Assembly: GCA_035772735.1 (NCBI GenBank)
Contig: JASDFA010000007.1
Coordinates: 37,168,501 to 37,232,500 of the forward strand
Origin: Datura wrightii
Taxonomy: Eukaryota; Streptophyta; Magnoliopsida; Solanales; Solanaceae
Length of the DNA stretch: 64,000 nucleotides
Reading direction: 5' to 3'
Shown: one piece after another, positions 31,720-44,581 of the stretch
How positions within the stretch are numbered: the first letter of the stretch is position 1
Layout of the letters: each line of letters opens with the position of its first letter
Made by a program: the position numbers and the translations under genes
Notes under the pieces: generated by a model
Told to the model about the DNA's origin: nothing
Databases searched by the model: none
Seen by the model: only the letters and a program-made list of their open reading frames with translations

Positions 31720-33560
31720 CACCCAAGTGTCTTACCAAGACACTTGGTTGCATAGCCACGAAAAGCAAGATCGGAACTATTATGGGAAAAATAACTATGA
31801 TAGGTTAGGCTATAGTGTCAGAGAGCAAGGAAATTCGAGGAATAAAGATGAAATCAGAAATAACAAAAGGTAGTACATATGTACCTCCTAGAGGCAAGGA
31901 ACCATCAATAAGTGACTCTAGAGATTGCAAAATAAAATCTTTTCTCAACCAAGTCCTGACTAAGCTTGAGTCCACAAAGTCCGATGTCAATGAAATGCGT
32001 GGAGACGTGTCAAGTATAGGTAAGCTTGTATATTCACACTCAAACTTTATCAAATAGCTGGAGAAGCATATGGGACAAATTTTAGCAGTGTTAACAAACG
32101 CATAGGGATACCTCTCAAGGAAACATGCTACAAAACTTAGGGGACAATATAGTGCATGGTTGTAGCAACGATAAGTAGGAAAACTACTATTGAAAGGCCC
32201 ATACCAGGCAAGATATCAATGAATAACAAACAATTCCAAACTCAATAGAGGTAGTTGACTACGCATGAGGGAGGTGTGACGCACCACATAGCCTAAAGAC
32301 TAAGGTTTGTGACGCGCCACCAAATCTCCATTAGGAGGCCTGCGAAGTGTTCCTCCCTATGATCCACAAAACAAAGGGAGTAGTTACAAATAATAGTAAG
32401 TCCCCTGTTAGTGTAAAAGAGAGTAGAAAATATGAGGGGCCACAGATGAAGGATAAAGAGGTAGAGGCAGACAAGGAAAAGTTAAAGAAAGCTAGAAATT
32501 ATATACGCCGATTCAAAGACCTCCTCCTCCATTTCCCCAATGTCTTAAAAAGAAGGATGAATATGAGAAGTTTCACAAGTTATTTCTATGTTGAAATAAT
32601 TTTCTGTCAACATCCCATTGGTGGAAGCACTGGAGCAAATGTCAGTCTATGAAAAAGTCATGAAGGAATTGGTGACCAAAAGAGGACAATTAGCTTTGAT
32701 CCTACTGATAATCTTTGCCATTGCAGTGTAATAGCATCACACTTCTTATTATTAAAAAAGAAGGACCCTGGAGCTTTTACAATTCCATGCACTATTGGGG
32801 CCTTAAATTTTTTGCCAAGGAATTATATGATATGGGAGAAAACATTAATTTGATGTCACTAGTAGTGTATGAACAGCTGGGTTTGGGAGCCCCCAGAAAA
32901 ACTACAATGCAGTTACTAATGGCAGATTGAACAGTAAAAAGCCAGTGGGTATATTTATTGATGTGTTAGTCAGAGTGAAGAGATTAATCTTTCCGGCATA
33001 CTTTTCTATATTGGACTGTGATGTTGATTTTGAAGTACCCATTATTTTGGCCGCTTATTTTTATCCACGGGAAGAGCACTGGTGGACATGGAGGGTGAAG
33101 AATGAAATTCAGGATATATAATAAGGAGGTAACATTTAATGTTTGCAGGACAATGAGGAAACCGAATGATCTTAGTGTCATAGCTGTGATCGATGTTGTT
33201 GATGAAGCGGTCAAACAATTAATTGAAGAGGGTTGTAAGACTGAAGCTTTGACATTAGCATTGATGAAATTTATTGACTAGAATGAAGGCTGGGTTCGAT
33301 GAGACAGTAAATGCTATAGTGGGAAGGGGTGCCTACTCATATGCTCGTAAAAAGTTGGATCTTGACTTAAGAAATAGAGTAATCCCCCCTTAATCCATCA
33401 ATAGAAGAGCCACCAATGTTGGAACTTAAGCAATTTTCTGCTCATCTTCAGTATGTATTTCTTGGTCCTCAAAATACACTACATGTAATCATCTTTATAA
33501 AATTGTTGGATTGACAGGTGGAAGCATTAATCTCCATACTTATAACTTACAAAAGGGCCA
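31720..33560 (+). pseudogene. Element E gag (C-terminal) and protease
   Basis: Readable gag parts: NNYDRLGYSVREQGN, TYVPPRGKE, KIKSFLNQVLTKLESTKSDVNEMRGD (typical Athila gag segment), PPPPFPQ-like at 32520-32545 and KKDEYEKFHK. The protease follows in broken frames: FAKELYDMGENINLMS replaces the usual CDLGASINLMP, so the catalytic Asp is missing from its motif, then YEQLGLGAPRKTTMQLLMAD and PVGIFIDVLVRV. Dead copy. Confidence 0.75.
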
Positions 33561-33564
33561 CTTG

Positions 33565-35165
33565 ATCTTCCATTATAGATATCATTGGAATCCCACCTGA
33601 AATTTGCACCCACAAGATTAGGCTAAAAGAAAATTGCATATCTAGTATTGAACATCAGAGAAGGTTAAACATGATAATGAATGATGTGGTGAAGAAAGAG
33701 ATTATCAAGTGGCTAGATGCAGGTATGGTGTATCCAATCTCTGATAGTCAATAGGCTAGCCCGGTGCAATGTGTGCTGATGAAAGGAGGTACGACAATAG
33801 TTCAGAATGAAGAGAATGAGCTAGTACCAACTAGAACAGTGACTTAATGGAGAGTGTGTATGGATTGCTGAAAGTTTAATGGTTGTACAGAAAAAGATCA
33901 GTTCCCAATGCCCTTTATGGACAAGATGATATATAGGCTTGTAGGGAGAGCATACTACTGCTTCCTTGATAGATATTGAGGATATAAATAGATCTCTGTC
34001 ACAGTAAAAGATTAGTAAAAGACTAAATTCACCTGTCCTTATAGTATATTCGCCTTCAAGCGGATGCCTTTTGGGATATGCAACACACCAACCACATCTC
34101 AGAGATGCATGATATTCATATTTTCAGACATGGTGGAAGAAACTATAGAGGTATTCGTAGATGAATTTTCAATAATGTGTGACTCATTTGAAGATTGCTT
34201 GGCTAACTTGGCGGTAGTAGTGAAATGATGTGAGAGACAAGTTTGGTGCTAAATTGGGAAAAATGTTAGTTCGTGGTCACATAAGAAATAAATTTGGGAC
34301 ACAAAATCTCAGAGAAAGGGATTGAGGTGGACAAGGGAAAAACTAAAGTTATTTCAAAGATTCCACCTCCCACCTCTATTAAAGGGATCCAACCCTTTCT
34401 AGGACATGTTGGCTTCTACCGGCCATTTATTAAAAAATATTCAACGATTGCTAACCCTTTATGCATATTGTTGGAGAAAGTATAAAATTCATGTTTGACG
34501 AAGCTTGTCTCAAAGCATTTGAGTGCTTAAAGCAGAAACTTTTCGCTGCACCTTTCATTGTTGGGTCGAATTGGAGCAAGCCCTTTAAAATTATGTGTGA
34601 TGCTAGTGGGGTAGCTTTGGGAGCTGTTCTTGGACAATGACATGATAATATCTTTCATCTCATTTACTACACTAGCAAATCTCTCAATGCAGCTCAAATG
34701 AATTCTACAATCACAAAACAAGAATTGTTAGCAATAGTGTATGCTTTTGAGAAGTTTCGAGCCTAAAAAAATGTAGTGGTCCACACAGATCGTGTAGCAA
34801 TTCCGTACCTTATTTCTAAAAAGGATGAAAAACCTTGGCTTATTCATTGGGTATTTCTACTATAGAAATTTGACTTTGAAGTGAAAGACAGAAAAGGTAC
34901 TGAGAACCAAGTTTCGTACCATTTATCCAAGTTGGATAAAGAAGGGAAATTGAAAAATGAACTTTAGATAAATGACTCATTCCTAGATGAACAAGTATTG
35001 GTTGCTTCACATGATTCGATTCCATGGATTTCAGACTTCGTGAACTATTTGGTGGGTGATGTAATGTCTGAAAATATGAACTTTCACCAAAGGAGGAAAT
35101 TTCTCCATGATTTTAGGATATTTTACCGGGATGAGGCATATCAAGATAGTTTCCTGATTTACAAT
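33565..35165 (+). pseudogene. Element E reverse transcriptase and RNase H
   Basis: Athila-type RT with many stops: SSIEHQRRLNMIMNDVVKKEI, IKWLDAGMVYPIS, TKFTCPYSIFAFKRMPFGIC, SQRCMIFIFSDMVEETIEVF with VDEFS where relatives have the YxDD-type VDDFS, then GIEVDKGKTKVISKIPPP, HVGFYRPFIKKYS, and RNase H pieces (KIMCDASGVALGAVLGQ, KQELLAIVYAFEKF). Homologous over its length to 41757-43350. Confidence 0.85.
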
Positions 35166-37252
35166 AGTTGAGCCTCACTTGAAATGAAAAACTCCACCCC
35201 AAACAAGTACTAATGGACTCAATCTTTTCAAATTCATCATTAACGAACTAAGGACACAATCCTATCCTACTTTGGCTACGTAGTTACGGGTCTTACGAGT
35301 TGTCTAAAACCTTTCACCCGACTTGGTGCTAAATACTCCTCCCAAAACATCTTGCTCATGTCTCTGTGTCGTTCTTAGGAAATATCAATGCTCTTCGCCT
35401 AGTAGTGCGGATCACCACATTTTATGCAATAAGTGTGGTGTTGATCCTTATGTATTGTGCTCCAAATCTGGTGTTAGGAATATTACCCTCACACACTATA
35501 TAGAACTTTGTACATATAGACCATTTTCACTACTAATTCATCCTCGTGCTACCATACAACATTACCTTTATGTATATATACCTCTATGCAAATATCTAAC
35601 ATATTCCTATGCTCAAAAAATAAATCACAATTAAAGAACCTAATTAGGTATGATATTAGCTATTATGATTTACTCAACATATATATGTAAAAAGATGAAA
35701 CTCCTCTTAATTATCATTTTTAAAGTAGAAAAACTTGAAGGTTTAGAATCTCTACTGCTAAATAGTCGAAATCTCTCTCTTGAACCTGAACAAAAAGATG
35801 TCGTGGTAGGTCATTTGATTTTCCTACGATGGTTTAAGTGATGATTAAAATGTCAATGTCGATTCTGCATGTATAACATAATTTATAGGCCTTACATGGC
35901 CTACTGAATTCAGTGAACTGAATTACATTTCCTCAATGACTTATAGTTTCATCTATCATACTTGTCTATGTGTAGTTATGCTGAAATTCCCTTTTCTATC
36001 CCTGCTTGCACTTAGGGAAATTCACCCACTTGATTACGCACAAATTTTATCAATAATAACCTATATGAATTGTAGCGCTTGCTTTGCATGTAGCCTTATT
36101 AAGTATATCATTGACTATAGGCACAATTTGCTCAACTATTCTAACCTTTTCTCCCATGTCAAGGGACATATTGGGATTCCATCTGAATAGATCTTGAATC
36201 TTACGGGTCTTACAAGTCTATATAGAAACCCATGTATACTTCCTCTAGATCTCGATATTAATATTCAACTCAAATTATTTCCTATATTTGAGCTTGTCCC
36301 ATAGGCTTTCCCCTTACTCTGCCAAACTTCTTTGTAATTCCTGGAGAAACATCCTTAGATGTTAGCACCTATATAGTTAGATGTATTCTCATATCACATA
36401 GGGAATAACACGAAGTTTATCACTCTCCTTATGTCAGCGTATAGCACGAGAGAGGAATGAAGGAAGGGAAACTTCCTTAAAATTCTTGCACATGCCCTCG
36501 GAGATAAGTACTGATGTCTTCGTATAAATTCACAAGGATCTACTAGACATTGCTCCATGAATCCTAAGAAAATTAAAACTAAGTGTTTTACCATCGAGTT
36601 TGTCATGACTCAAACCTATCACTTAGGCACGACCAAGCACCTGACAAGCTACAACCCATTAGGTGTACCCTCAAAGCTATGCATATGGATAAATAAAGGA
36701 AAAGAAAATTGTACTAACAGCCTTTGTATATAAAGATAACTGTGGACAACAACTACTAGGTATGCCTATAAAACTCATAATATGGCTCAGCGAACTACAA
36801 TGTTTGAATACAAAATACTAGTCGCAACTTAGAATAAGTACTATGTATGCTAAAGAAGAAATGGTTGTCGTGGTCTAATAGTGTCTTACCTCAACCAAAT
36901 TAGACTGAAGAAAGCTAGAATAATATGGTATCAACTACCTAGTCACCATATATAGCCCGTGTACATATACAAATATCATCAAGTGTAAGTCTTAGATATT
37001 AGCTGGTAATTATAAGAGTACAATCAACCGTACAAGTATAAGCATAAAGTACATATATTAATTTGAATATGAAATCATGGAATACAAAAAATTATTTCAT
37101 GTAAATCTCAAATCCGCTCACGATATATGGTATATATTTGTCCATGTCTTACCCCCTCTCTTTTAGTAGAGATTATTTACCTATGGTCTTACTCAAGTTT
37201 CTATGTTGTTCATAGGACATGGTCCTAAAATGTCCATGTCTTACCCCATCTT
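35166..37252. other. Degraded repeat DNA without recognisable gene
   Basis: AT-rich, no credible ORF. A patch at 35318-35350 (TTGGTGCTAAATACTCCTCCCAAAACAT) resembles LTR D at 38220-38247, so an old minus-oriented chromovirus LTR probably lies here. A second LTR-like start is possible at 36603 (TGTCATGACTCAAACC). Repeats of CTTACCCC(C/A)TC occur near 37150 and 37240. Otherwise unassigned. Confidence 0.4.
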
Positions 37253-39767
37253 TGTCATAACCCGAACGGAAGACCAGATTATAGACACGGGATAAGGGAC
37301 CCCGAGAGACCTCAAGTCAACCCATGGCATAGGCATACATCTAAATCATTCGATAAACATAAGAAATCTTCAATATAAACTCAGCGGAATTCTAACTCAA
37401 CATAACATCAGAATAAGCATCCGAAGCTAAACATAAAAAAAGTTTGAAAAGCCTCTAATCTGGACGAGTTGATGGGACAAGACCCCAACTAAATCAACAA
37501 TACTAAAAATGAAAATACATAAGGAAATTGAAAGTCTATCCCTTAAAGGATGAGGACTCACCAACCAAGCAGGTGCTAACTCTGACAATCGACTACGAGC
37601 GGAACTGAGCCTGGGAGCTGGGTTCTGTATCATGAAACAATACAGCATAGAAAGTATGCAGTTAGTATGTGAAATGTACCGAGTATGCAAAGTAAGTAAA
37701 AACTTCTTAAGGAAGTAACTCATTTAAAATATTTCATAACATATCATAAGCTTTCGAATCTAAGAGGAAGGACTACATGCATTCATCCTAAAATCATAAT
37801 ATTTTCATAATAAGACCATGCATAGCTTCATAACATCATAACTAACTCAAATGACTCAAAGCTGAAATATGACATTTATGGAAAAGCTGAACAATAAGTC
37901 AAACCTTGCTTTTAGTACATGCATGCTTAAAATGATAATCATGAGTAATAAATGTGCAAATCTGAATCATATAGACAATGAGAGACTCGTCACTTAACGG
38001 ACATACCACGATAGAGCTTACATGGTCCTGACTATCACACTTAAGTGGGTATAGCCATCCAAAAACTTGCTAGGGCTAAGGACGCTACCATGATATCGAT
38101 ATCAAGCTCATGGGCCATTAGGTTCGGGGATAGCTCACAAGGGAGGTCCCAATAACATAATAGTATCAACCTACATTGGCGCATAGTTCTGAGTCATAGG
38201 GTGATAGACCCTTAGCCCGCTCGGTGCTAAACGCTTCTCCCAAAACATGCAATGCTCTACATCGTATATAACAAAGCTCAACATCATCTATTGACGAATC
38301 TCAACAATGGAATCATGCATACACTCAACATCGTATGTAACAAAGCTCAACATTGTCATCTGACAAAGCTCAATAATGAAATCATGCATAGAACTGACAT
38401 TGTATGAAAACGAAGCTAAATAATAACATACATCTCAATTAGGAATTCATGCATATGAGAAGCTCCAGTTCGAAACATACCACAAGATCAAAGATAAGTG
38501 GGAACTCCAAAACCATGTGGTGATCTTACTTTAGAGATACTACATCATCATACTTGATATAAGGGCCTTGCCCAAAACTTTATCATGCTTGGATCTACTC
38601 AATTCATTTTGAAAATAATATCATAATCATGGGTAGCTTTAGAAACATGCTTTTCATCATCAAATCTCATCATCATCATACATTCATCATCGTTCTATTA
38701 TTTAATGAACTTCTCATCCATGGGCATTAAATCTAAAAATTTAGAAAACACAATTTTTGATTGAAAACAATTTAAAATCTTCCCAAGCTTCACAATTCAT
38801 CAATAGAAACATAATCTAATCATACCCATGTATAGAAATCGAAGAATTATGCAATTGGGTAAAAATCACATAACTTGATCATAGGAATTTCTCACACTCA
38901 GCTAGAGATTTGAGCATGGGTGAGGAAGGAAACACCCACTCATTACCCTACATACCTAGAAGGGATGATTTTACCACTTCTCTAATTGCCCAAGATAAGA
39001 TCCAATGAAAACCTTCAAAACTTGTTCTAAATCCTCTCTTCAAACTCTCAAGTATGAATGCATGGAATGAATTAGATTAGAATAGGTTTTTCCCTCTTAA
39101 ACCCTGTAAAACGAGCCTTAAATGAGGTATTTTAGGGTGTTATAGCATAAAAAAAATTGAAAATGCCCTTAATTAATCTACCTTTAAAACTGTCCAGATT
39201 GGACCAACGGATGGAACTAATGGGTCGTTGGAAGGAACAATGACCCATTGTGTTGCTCGTTGTTTCCACTGCTGAGACTTGCCTCCAAAACTGAACAACG
39301 GATGGACAGGAAGACTCATCCTCTGAAATAATAGATCGTTACATCGACTCTTGCTGCCTCTTCACAAAAATCTTAAGCTGCCTACCACGAGCCTCACCAT
39401 GACTCATGGTTTCTTCTAATGAGTTGTGGCCTTGATACGTCACATACACTGGAAATCTTGGAAACCGACCAACGATCGGTGACCACGGGTCGTTTCTCCT
39501 TGTAACAAGTCGTTGGAAGACCCGTTGTATCCCATCTACTGAACCCAGCCTCCTCCAGTGCCTGCTAACAATGGCTCATTGTCTCGAACAACAAATCATT
39601 GTGTTATCCATCATCTCCACTACCACCCAAACTTCCTTCATATATAACAACCCGTGTTTAGATACCACGAGTCATTACATGGGCCGTTCTGTAATTTTTT
39701 CCCAATTTCAGCAGTTTTCAACTTTTAGCTCTTGAATGTACTCCTAGGCACGTTTAGGGTATTATAA
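37253..39767 (-). repeat. LTR of chromovirus D
   Basis: About 2.5 kb, minus orientation. On the minus strand it begins TAATACCCTAAACGTGC after the polypurine tract CTAAGGGGGAGATAT and ends CGGGTTATGACA. Its central part is clearly related to the element A LTR (GAGCTT...CATGATTTCAT repeats, AAGCATGTTTCTAAAGCTACCCATGATTAT). The CACGAGTCGTGG-type motifs are weaker here. Confidence 0.8.
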
Positions 39768-39999
39768 TATCTCCCCCTTAGGAACATTCTTCTTCGAATG
39801 TTGAAAACAATAAGAAAAAACAAACATGCAATTATCATCCAAATACTGCTCATTTAACCGAAAACTAGCAGAATGACTACCTCCGAAAAGCTTAACCAAA
39901 TTAAGACATCACATACATCTATCATAATAGAAATAAGACTTATGCACATGAACTGAACATGGAAACTGATTAGAGAATTAGGGAAAAAACTGATACCTC

Positions 40000-41735
40000 A
40001 AACTGAAACGGAGCCGGTAGGGAACAGGTGAGGTATTTAGCCATCATAACCGCTTTGGCTTCCACGCAGCTCCCTCAATATGCTGATTTATCCATAACGC
40101 CTTCAATGAAACTACTTCTTTGTTCCTTAGCATCCGAACCTGACGATCCAAGATTGCAACTGGAATTTCCTCATTAGTGAGGCTATCTCCCACACCAACA
40201 TTTTCAACCAGAACGACTAAAGCTGGATCACCCTAGAACTTTTTCAAGAGCGATACATGGAAGACGGGATGAACTGAAGATAACTCTAATGAAAAGTCCA
40301 ACTCACCTTACCAACACTTCTCATAACCCGATAGGGACCAACATAGAGGGGACTAAGTTTTCCTTTCTATCTGAACTGCATGACTCCCTTCATGGGAGAC
40401 GCCTTTAGAAATACCCAATCATCCACCTCGAATGCCAACTCTCTCCTTCTCACATCAGCATATGACTTTTGGCGTCTTTGAGTGGTTTTCATCCTGTCCC
40501 TTATCAACTGAACATTCACCATAGCCTTATGAACCGAATCCGGTCCTAGCATAGCTGCCTCACCAACCTCAAACCATCCGATGGGCGATCTACAACTCCG
40601 CCCATAACGAGCATGGAACAATGCCATATGGATGCTAGAGTATTAGCTGTGATTGTAAGAAAGCTCGATTAAGGGCAAGTGATCATCCCAGCTACCTTTA
40701 AAATCCATCACACAAGCTCTCAACATATCCTCGAGAGTCTGGATTGTTCGCTCCACCTAACCATCTGTTTGCGGATGAAATGCTTTGTTGAGCTTAACCT
40801 GAGTCCCAAGCCCTTTTTGGAAAGACCACCAATACTGAGAGGTAAACTGAATACCTCGGTCTGAGATAATAGACAAGGGTACTCCATGAAATTGCACCAA
40901 CTCCTGGATATACAGTTTGGCATACTCATCCACTGAATTTGTGGTTTTGACCGGTAGAAAGTGTGCCGCCTTGGTCAACCTGTCTACCACCACCCAAATA
41001 GAATCACAGTGTCAACGAGTATGAGGTAGGCCTGTAATGAAATCCATATTAATATCTTCCCACTTCCAAGTGGGAATGCTAATATCCTAAAGTAAGCCTG
41101 CAGGCCTTTGATGTCTGACCTTAACTTGCTGACAGTTCAGGCACCTGGCGACAAACTCCACAACATCCTTCTTCCTGCCGTTCCACCAATATGTTTCCTG
41201 CAAATCATGATACATCTTAGTGGCCCCCGGATGGATAGAGTACCTGGATCCATGTGCCTAGTACAATATCTAGCCCCTCAAATTATCAACATCTAGAATA
41301 GATAGATGACCCTGGTACCGTAGCACACCATCTCCCCCTTAGGATAAGACCTCTACGTTCTGACTTCCAGCTACTTCGTTCAGCTTTACCAAAATCAGAT
41401 CCTCATCTTATCTGGCTTTCATATCTATCACCAAGAATGATTCTGATCCGTTTTGCACTACAATTCCGCCATCAGTCGAGTCGACCAATCTATCTCCCAA
41501 CCTCACAAGTCGATGGACATCTTTCACCAAGTCATTCTTTCCCTCATCCACGTGGGACACACCCTCCATAGAGAGCCTACTAAGTGTGTTCGCTACCACA
41601 TTCGCCTTACCAGGGTGGTAAAGGACACTCATGTCGTAGTCCTTTAGTAGCTCCAACCACCTCCTTTGCCGAATATTGAGATCTTTCTGTGTGAGCACAT
41701 ATTGCAAGCTCTTATGATACGTGAATACAAGCCTA
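40000..41735 (-). pseudogene. Chromovirus D RNase H (end) and integrase
   Basis: Minus-strand pol truncated at about 41735, where it abuts element F. Order: RNase H tether (HKSLQYVLTQKDLNIRQRRWLELL), KANVVANTLSRLSMEGV, linker VVQNGSESFLVIDMK, HHCC zinc domain (SRYSIHPGATKMYHDL ... CLNCQ), core (VVVDRLTKAAHFLPVKTTNS; LSIISDRGIQFTSQYW; FKGSWDDHLPLIEL), YGRSCRSPIGWFEVG, FEVDDWVFLKASPMKG, and a chromodomain-like tail (about 40200-40050) with frameshifts. The usual RNase H final Asp (VADxLSR) is Asn here (VANTLSR). Dead. Confidence 0.85.
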
Positions 41736-41756
41736 TATGAACAATTGGGTGGTCTA

Positions 41757-43116
41757 TAGCTGATATCATTGGCATACCTCTTGGTATTTGCACTCACAAG
41801 ATCTGCCTTCAAGAGAACTGTAGCGCTTCAATTGAGCATCAGAGATGTTTGAATCCATCGATGGAAGAGGTAGTTAAGAAAGAAATTATCAAATGGTTAG
41901 ATGCGGGAGTTATATATCCAATAGCTTATACCACAGTAGGGTAAGCCCAGTCCGATGTGTGCCGAAGAAAGGTAGAAAAATAGTGGTACCAAATGAGAAA
42001 AATGAGTTGATTGGAACATGTCCAATTATCGGATGGTGGGTGTGTATGGACTACCGCATGTTAAACTCATGGACCAGGAAGGATCACTTTCTAGTCCAAT
42101 TCATTGACAAAATGCTAGATCGCTTGCCTGGGAAAGAATATTAGTGTTTTTTGGATGGATACTCAGGCTACAACCAGATTTCAATTGCTCCAATATATCA
42201 AAAGAAAAAACACATTTACATGCCTTTATGGAACTTTTTCATTTAAGAGGATGTCCTTCGGGCTTTGTAATTCTCCAACTACTTTCTAGAGATGTATGAT
42301 GTCAAACTTTTTCGACATGGTAGAGAAAACTATGGAAGTAAAAATTCGTTTGAAGACTGTTTGGTTCACCTAGAAGAGGTTTTGAAAAGATGCGAGGAGA
42401 CAAACTTGGTATGTAATTGGGAAAAGTGTCACTTTATGGTAAAAAAAATGGTATTGTTCTGGGGCACAAGATTTTGAGAAGGGGATTTAGGTAGACCAAG
42501 CTAAAAATGCCATTGCTCATTTACCTCCGCCAAAATCTGTGAAGGGCATTAGGAATTTTTTAGGACATGTGGGATCTTACTGCCATTTTATCAAGACATC
42601 TCCAAGGTAACAAATCCCTTATTTATATTGTTGGAAAAAAATGCAAAGTTTAATTTTGATAAGAACTGTATGAGGGCTTTTATGGAATTGAAAGAGAAGC
42701 TTGTATCCGCTCCAATCATCACTACATCAGACTGGTCTAAACCCTTTGAATTAATGTGCGATGCTAGTGGTGTAGTGTTGGGGAAGTGCTTGGAAAGAGG
42801 AAGGGAAAGATTTTACACCATTTATTTCACTTGCAAAGCCATGAATGATGCACAAGCAAACTACACAGTTACAGAACAAGAGTTGCTCGCAGTAGTGTTT
42901 GCGTTTGAAAAATTTTGGGTATATTTGCTAGGGACAAAGGTGGTGGTGCACATAGACCATGCTGCACTCAGATACCTAATGAAAAAGAAAGGTGCTAAAC
43001 CCAGGCTTATTAGGTGGGTCCTTTTTCTACAAGAATTCGATTTTGAAGTAAAGGACTGGAAGGGATGTGAGAATCAAGTAGCTAACTATGTCCCTCGCTT
43101 AAAGAGATATGGTTAG
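41757..43116 (+). pseudogene. Element F reverse transcriptase and RNase H
   Basis: Begins inside the RT leader (ADIIGIPLGICTHKI, SIEHQRCLNPSMEEVVKKEI) with several frame changes: FLDGYSGYNQISIAP, TFTCLYGTFSFKRMSFGLC, RCMMSNFFDMVEKTMEVK, HLPPPKSVKGIRNFLGHVGSY. From 42628 the RNase H is open for 162 codons: MCDASGV (Asp), EQELLAVVFAFEKF (Glu), VHIDHAALRYL (Asp), and ENQVANYVPRL where the last catalytic Asp (usually VADHLSRL) is Asn. RT itself is dead. Confidence 0.88.
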
Positions 43117-44460
43117 CCAGGGGTACATGAGGATATTAATGATGACTTCCCTGATGAGCATATTTTGGGTGCATCCCATGACTTGACACCTTGGTTTGCA
43201 GATTTTGCTAATTATATGGCAAGCAACATCACACCCGAAGGGTTGACCTATCATCAGAAAAAGAGATTCATGCATGATGTTCAAAAGTTTTATTGCGACA
43301 ACACATACCTCTTCTACAATTGTGCTGATGGTATAATTTGGAGATATGTCCCCGAGGTTGAGATGATGCCAATCCTCAAGGAGTGTCATTCGTCACCGGT
43401 CGGGGGTTATTATGGAAGTGTGAGGACAACGATAAAAGTGCTACAATGTGGATTTTATTAGCCTACTCTCATAAAGAATTCCCATGACTATGTTAAGCAG
43501 TGTGACAAATGTCAATGAACAGGAAGTATTTCGAGGAGACATGAGCTTCCATTGACACCAATCGTAGGGTGGAATTGTTTGATGTATGGGGAATCAGTTT
43601 TATGGGCCCTTTTGTGAGCTCTTATAGAAAAAGTTATATTTTGGTGGCTGTTGATTATGTATCTAAATAGGTGGAAACTGTGGCGTTGGCTAACAATGAG
43701 GGAGGGAGCATAACAGCCTTTTTGCAGAAGCACATCTTGTGATAGTTTGGCACTCCTAGAGCCATAATTAGTGATGGAGGATCACACTTTTGCAATCTAT
43801 TATTTAGTGCCTTGCTAGATAATTATGGGTAAAACACAAAGTTTCTACCACTTATCATCCTCGGACCAATGGCAAAGAAGGAGTTTTCAATCAGAAAATC
43901 AAGCCCTTCTTGACTAAGACAGTCAATCCCAATAGAACGGACTGGCCAAGAAAGCTCGATGATGCCTTGTGGGCATACTAGAGCACATACAAAATGCTAA
44001 TTGGAATGCCCCTATATCAACTAGGCTTTAGCAAGGCTTGTCACTTACAAGTGGAATTGGATCATAAAGCCATGTGGACCTTGAACAGTTTAAACCTTGA
44101 TGGGGGGAAGGCCTTTTAGGGGCGAGTGAAAAATCTCAATGAGATGGATGAGGGCTTATGAAAATTCTGCAATATATAAGGCTCACATGAAGCATTACTA
44201 AGAACAGAAAATCTTGCATCAAAATTTTACCCTGGGAGAGTGGATACTGTTGTTCAACTCAAGACTAAGGTTATTCCTCGAAAAGCTCAAATCTAAATGG
44301 TCAGGCCTATTTAAGGTGTCCCTAGTTTTTGGGAACAGTGCTATCAAACTTGAGTGAGAAGATGGATCAAAATTCAAGGTGAATGGACAAAAGGTAAAGA
44401 AGTATTTGGGAGTGTTGGAGTAGGTTGGCCGAGTGGAGGTCATGTACCTGGATGAACCAT
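43117..44460 (+). pseudogene. Element F integrase
   Basis: The zinc-domain part is open (43165-43461): CHSSPVGGYYG, where the second His of the usual CHSSPYGGHHG is Tyr, and CDKCQ at 43502. After stops come the core FDVWGISFMGPFVSSYRKSYILVAVDYVSK, FGTPRAIISDGGSHFCN and W(A)Y-type C-terminal sequence up to SGLFKVSLVFGNSAIKL (about 44300) and KKYLGVLE near 44400. This is the Athila-type integrase without chromodomain. Several stops; not functional. Confidence 0.85.
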
Positions 44461-44510
44461 AGTAGAAAAGGAGCATCTGTCATGCCATGACATTAACTAA
44501 GGCACTTTTT

Positions 44511-44534
44511 GGGAGGCGACCCAAGAATTTTTAC
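44511..44534 (+). other. Conserved pol-terminus motif of Athila-like elements (F copy)
   Basis: GGGAGGCGACCCAAGAATTT, matching the minus-strand copy in element B at 20953-20929. It lies about 50 nt after the end of pol. Function unknown. Confidence 0.6.
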
Positions 44535-44551
44535 CTTTGATACGTTGATTT

Positions 44552-44581
44552 CTTTGTTGTTTGTGTTTTTTAGGTTGAATG
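44552..44581 (+). promoter_or_regulatory. Candidate 3' splice site before env-position ORF (F)
   Basis: T-rich run (TTTGTTGTTTGTGTTTTTTAG) ending in AG followed by GTTGAATGG. The same AG/GTTGAA lies in the equivalent place in B. Confidence 0.4.

Larger units (their letters stand above)
31442..35165 (+). mobile_element. Athila-like fragment E
   Basis: Plus-strand Athila remains: LTR end, much-shortened gag, protease, RT, RNase H. It stops before the integrase, near the place equivalent to 43300 in element F. It is only moderately similar to F and full of stops. It may be the DNA into which element A inserted. Confidence 0.75.

Noticed and set aside
36603..36640. TGTCATGACTCAAACC as an LTR start
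   Set aside because: No matching end, PBS or PPT found, so it is mentioned only in the unassigned-region entry.
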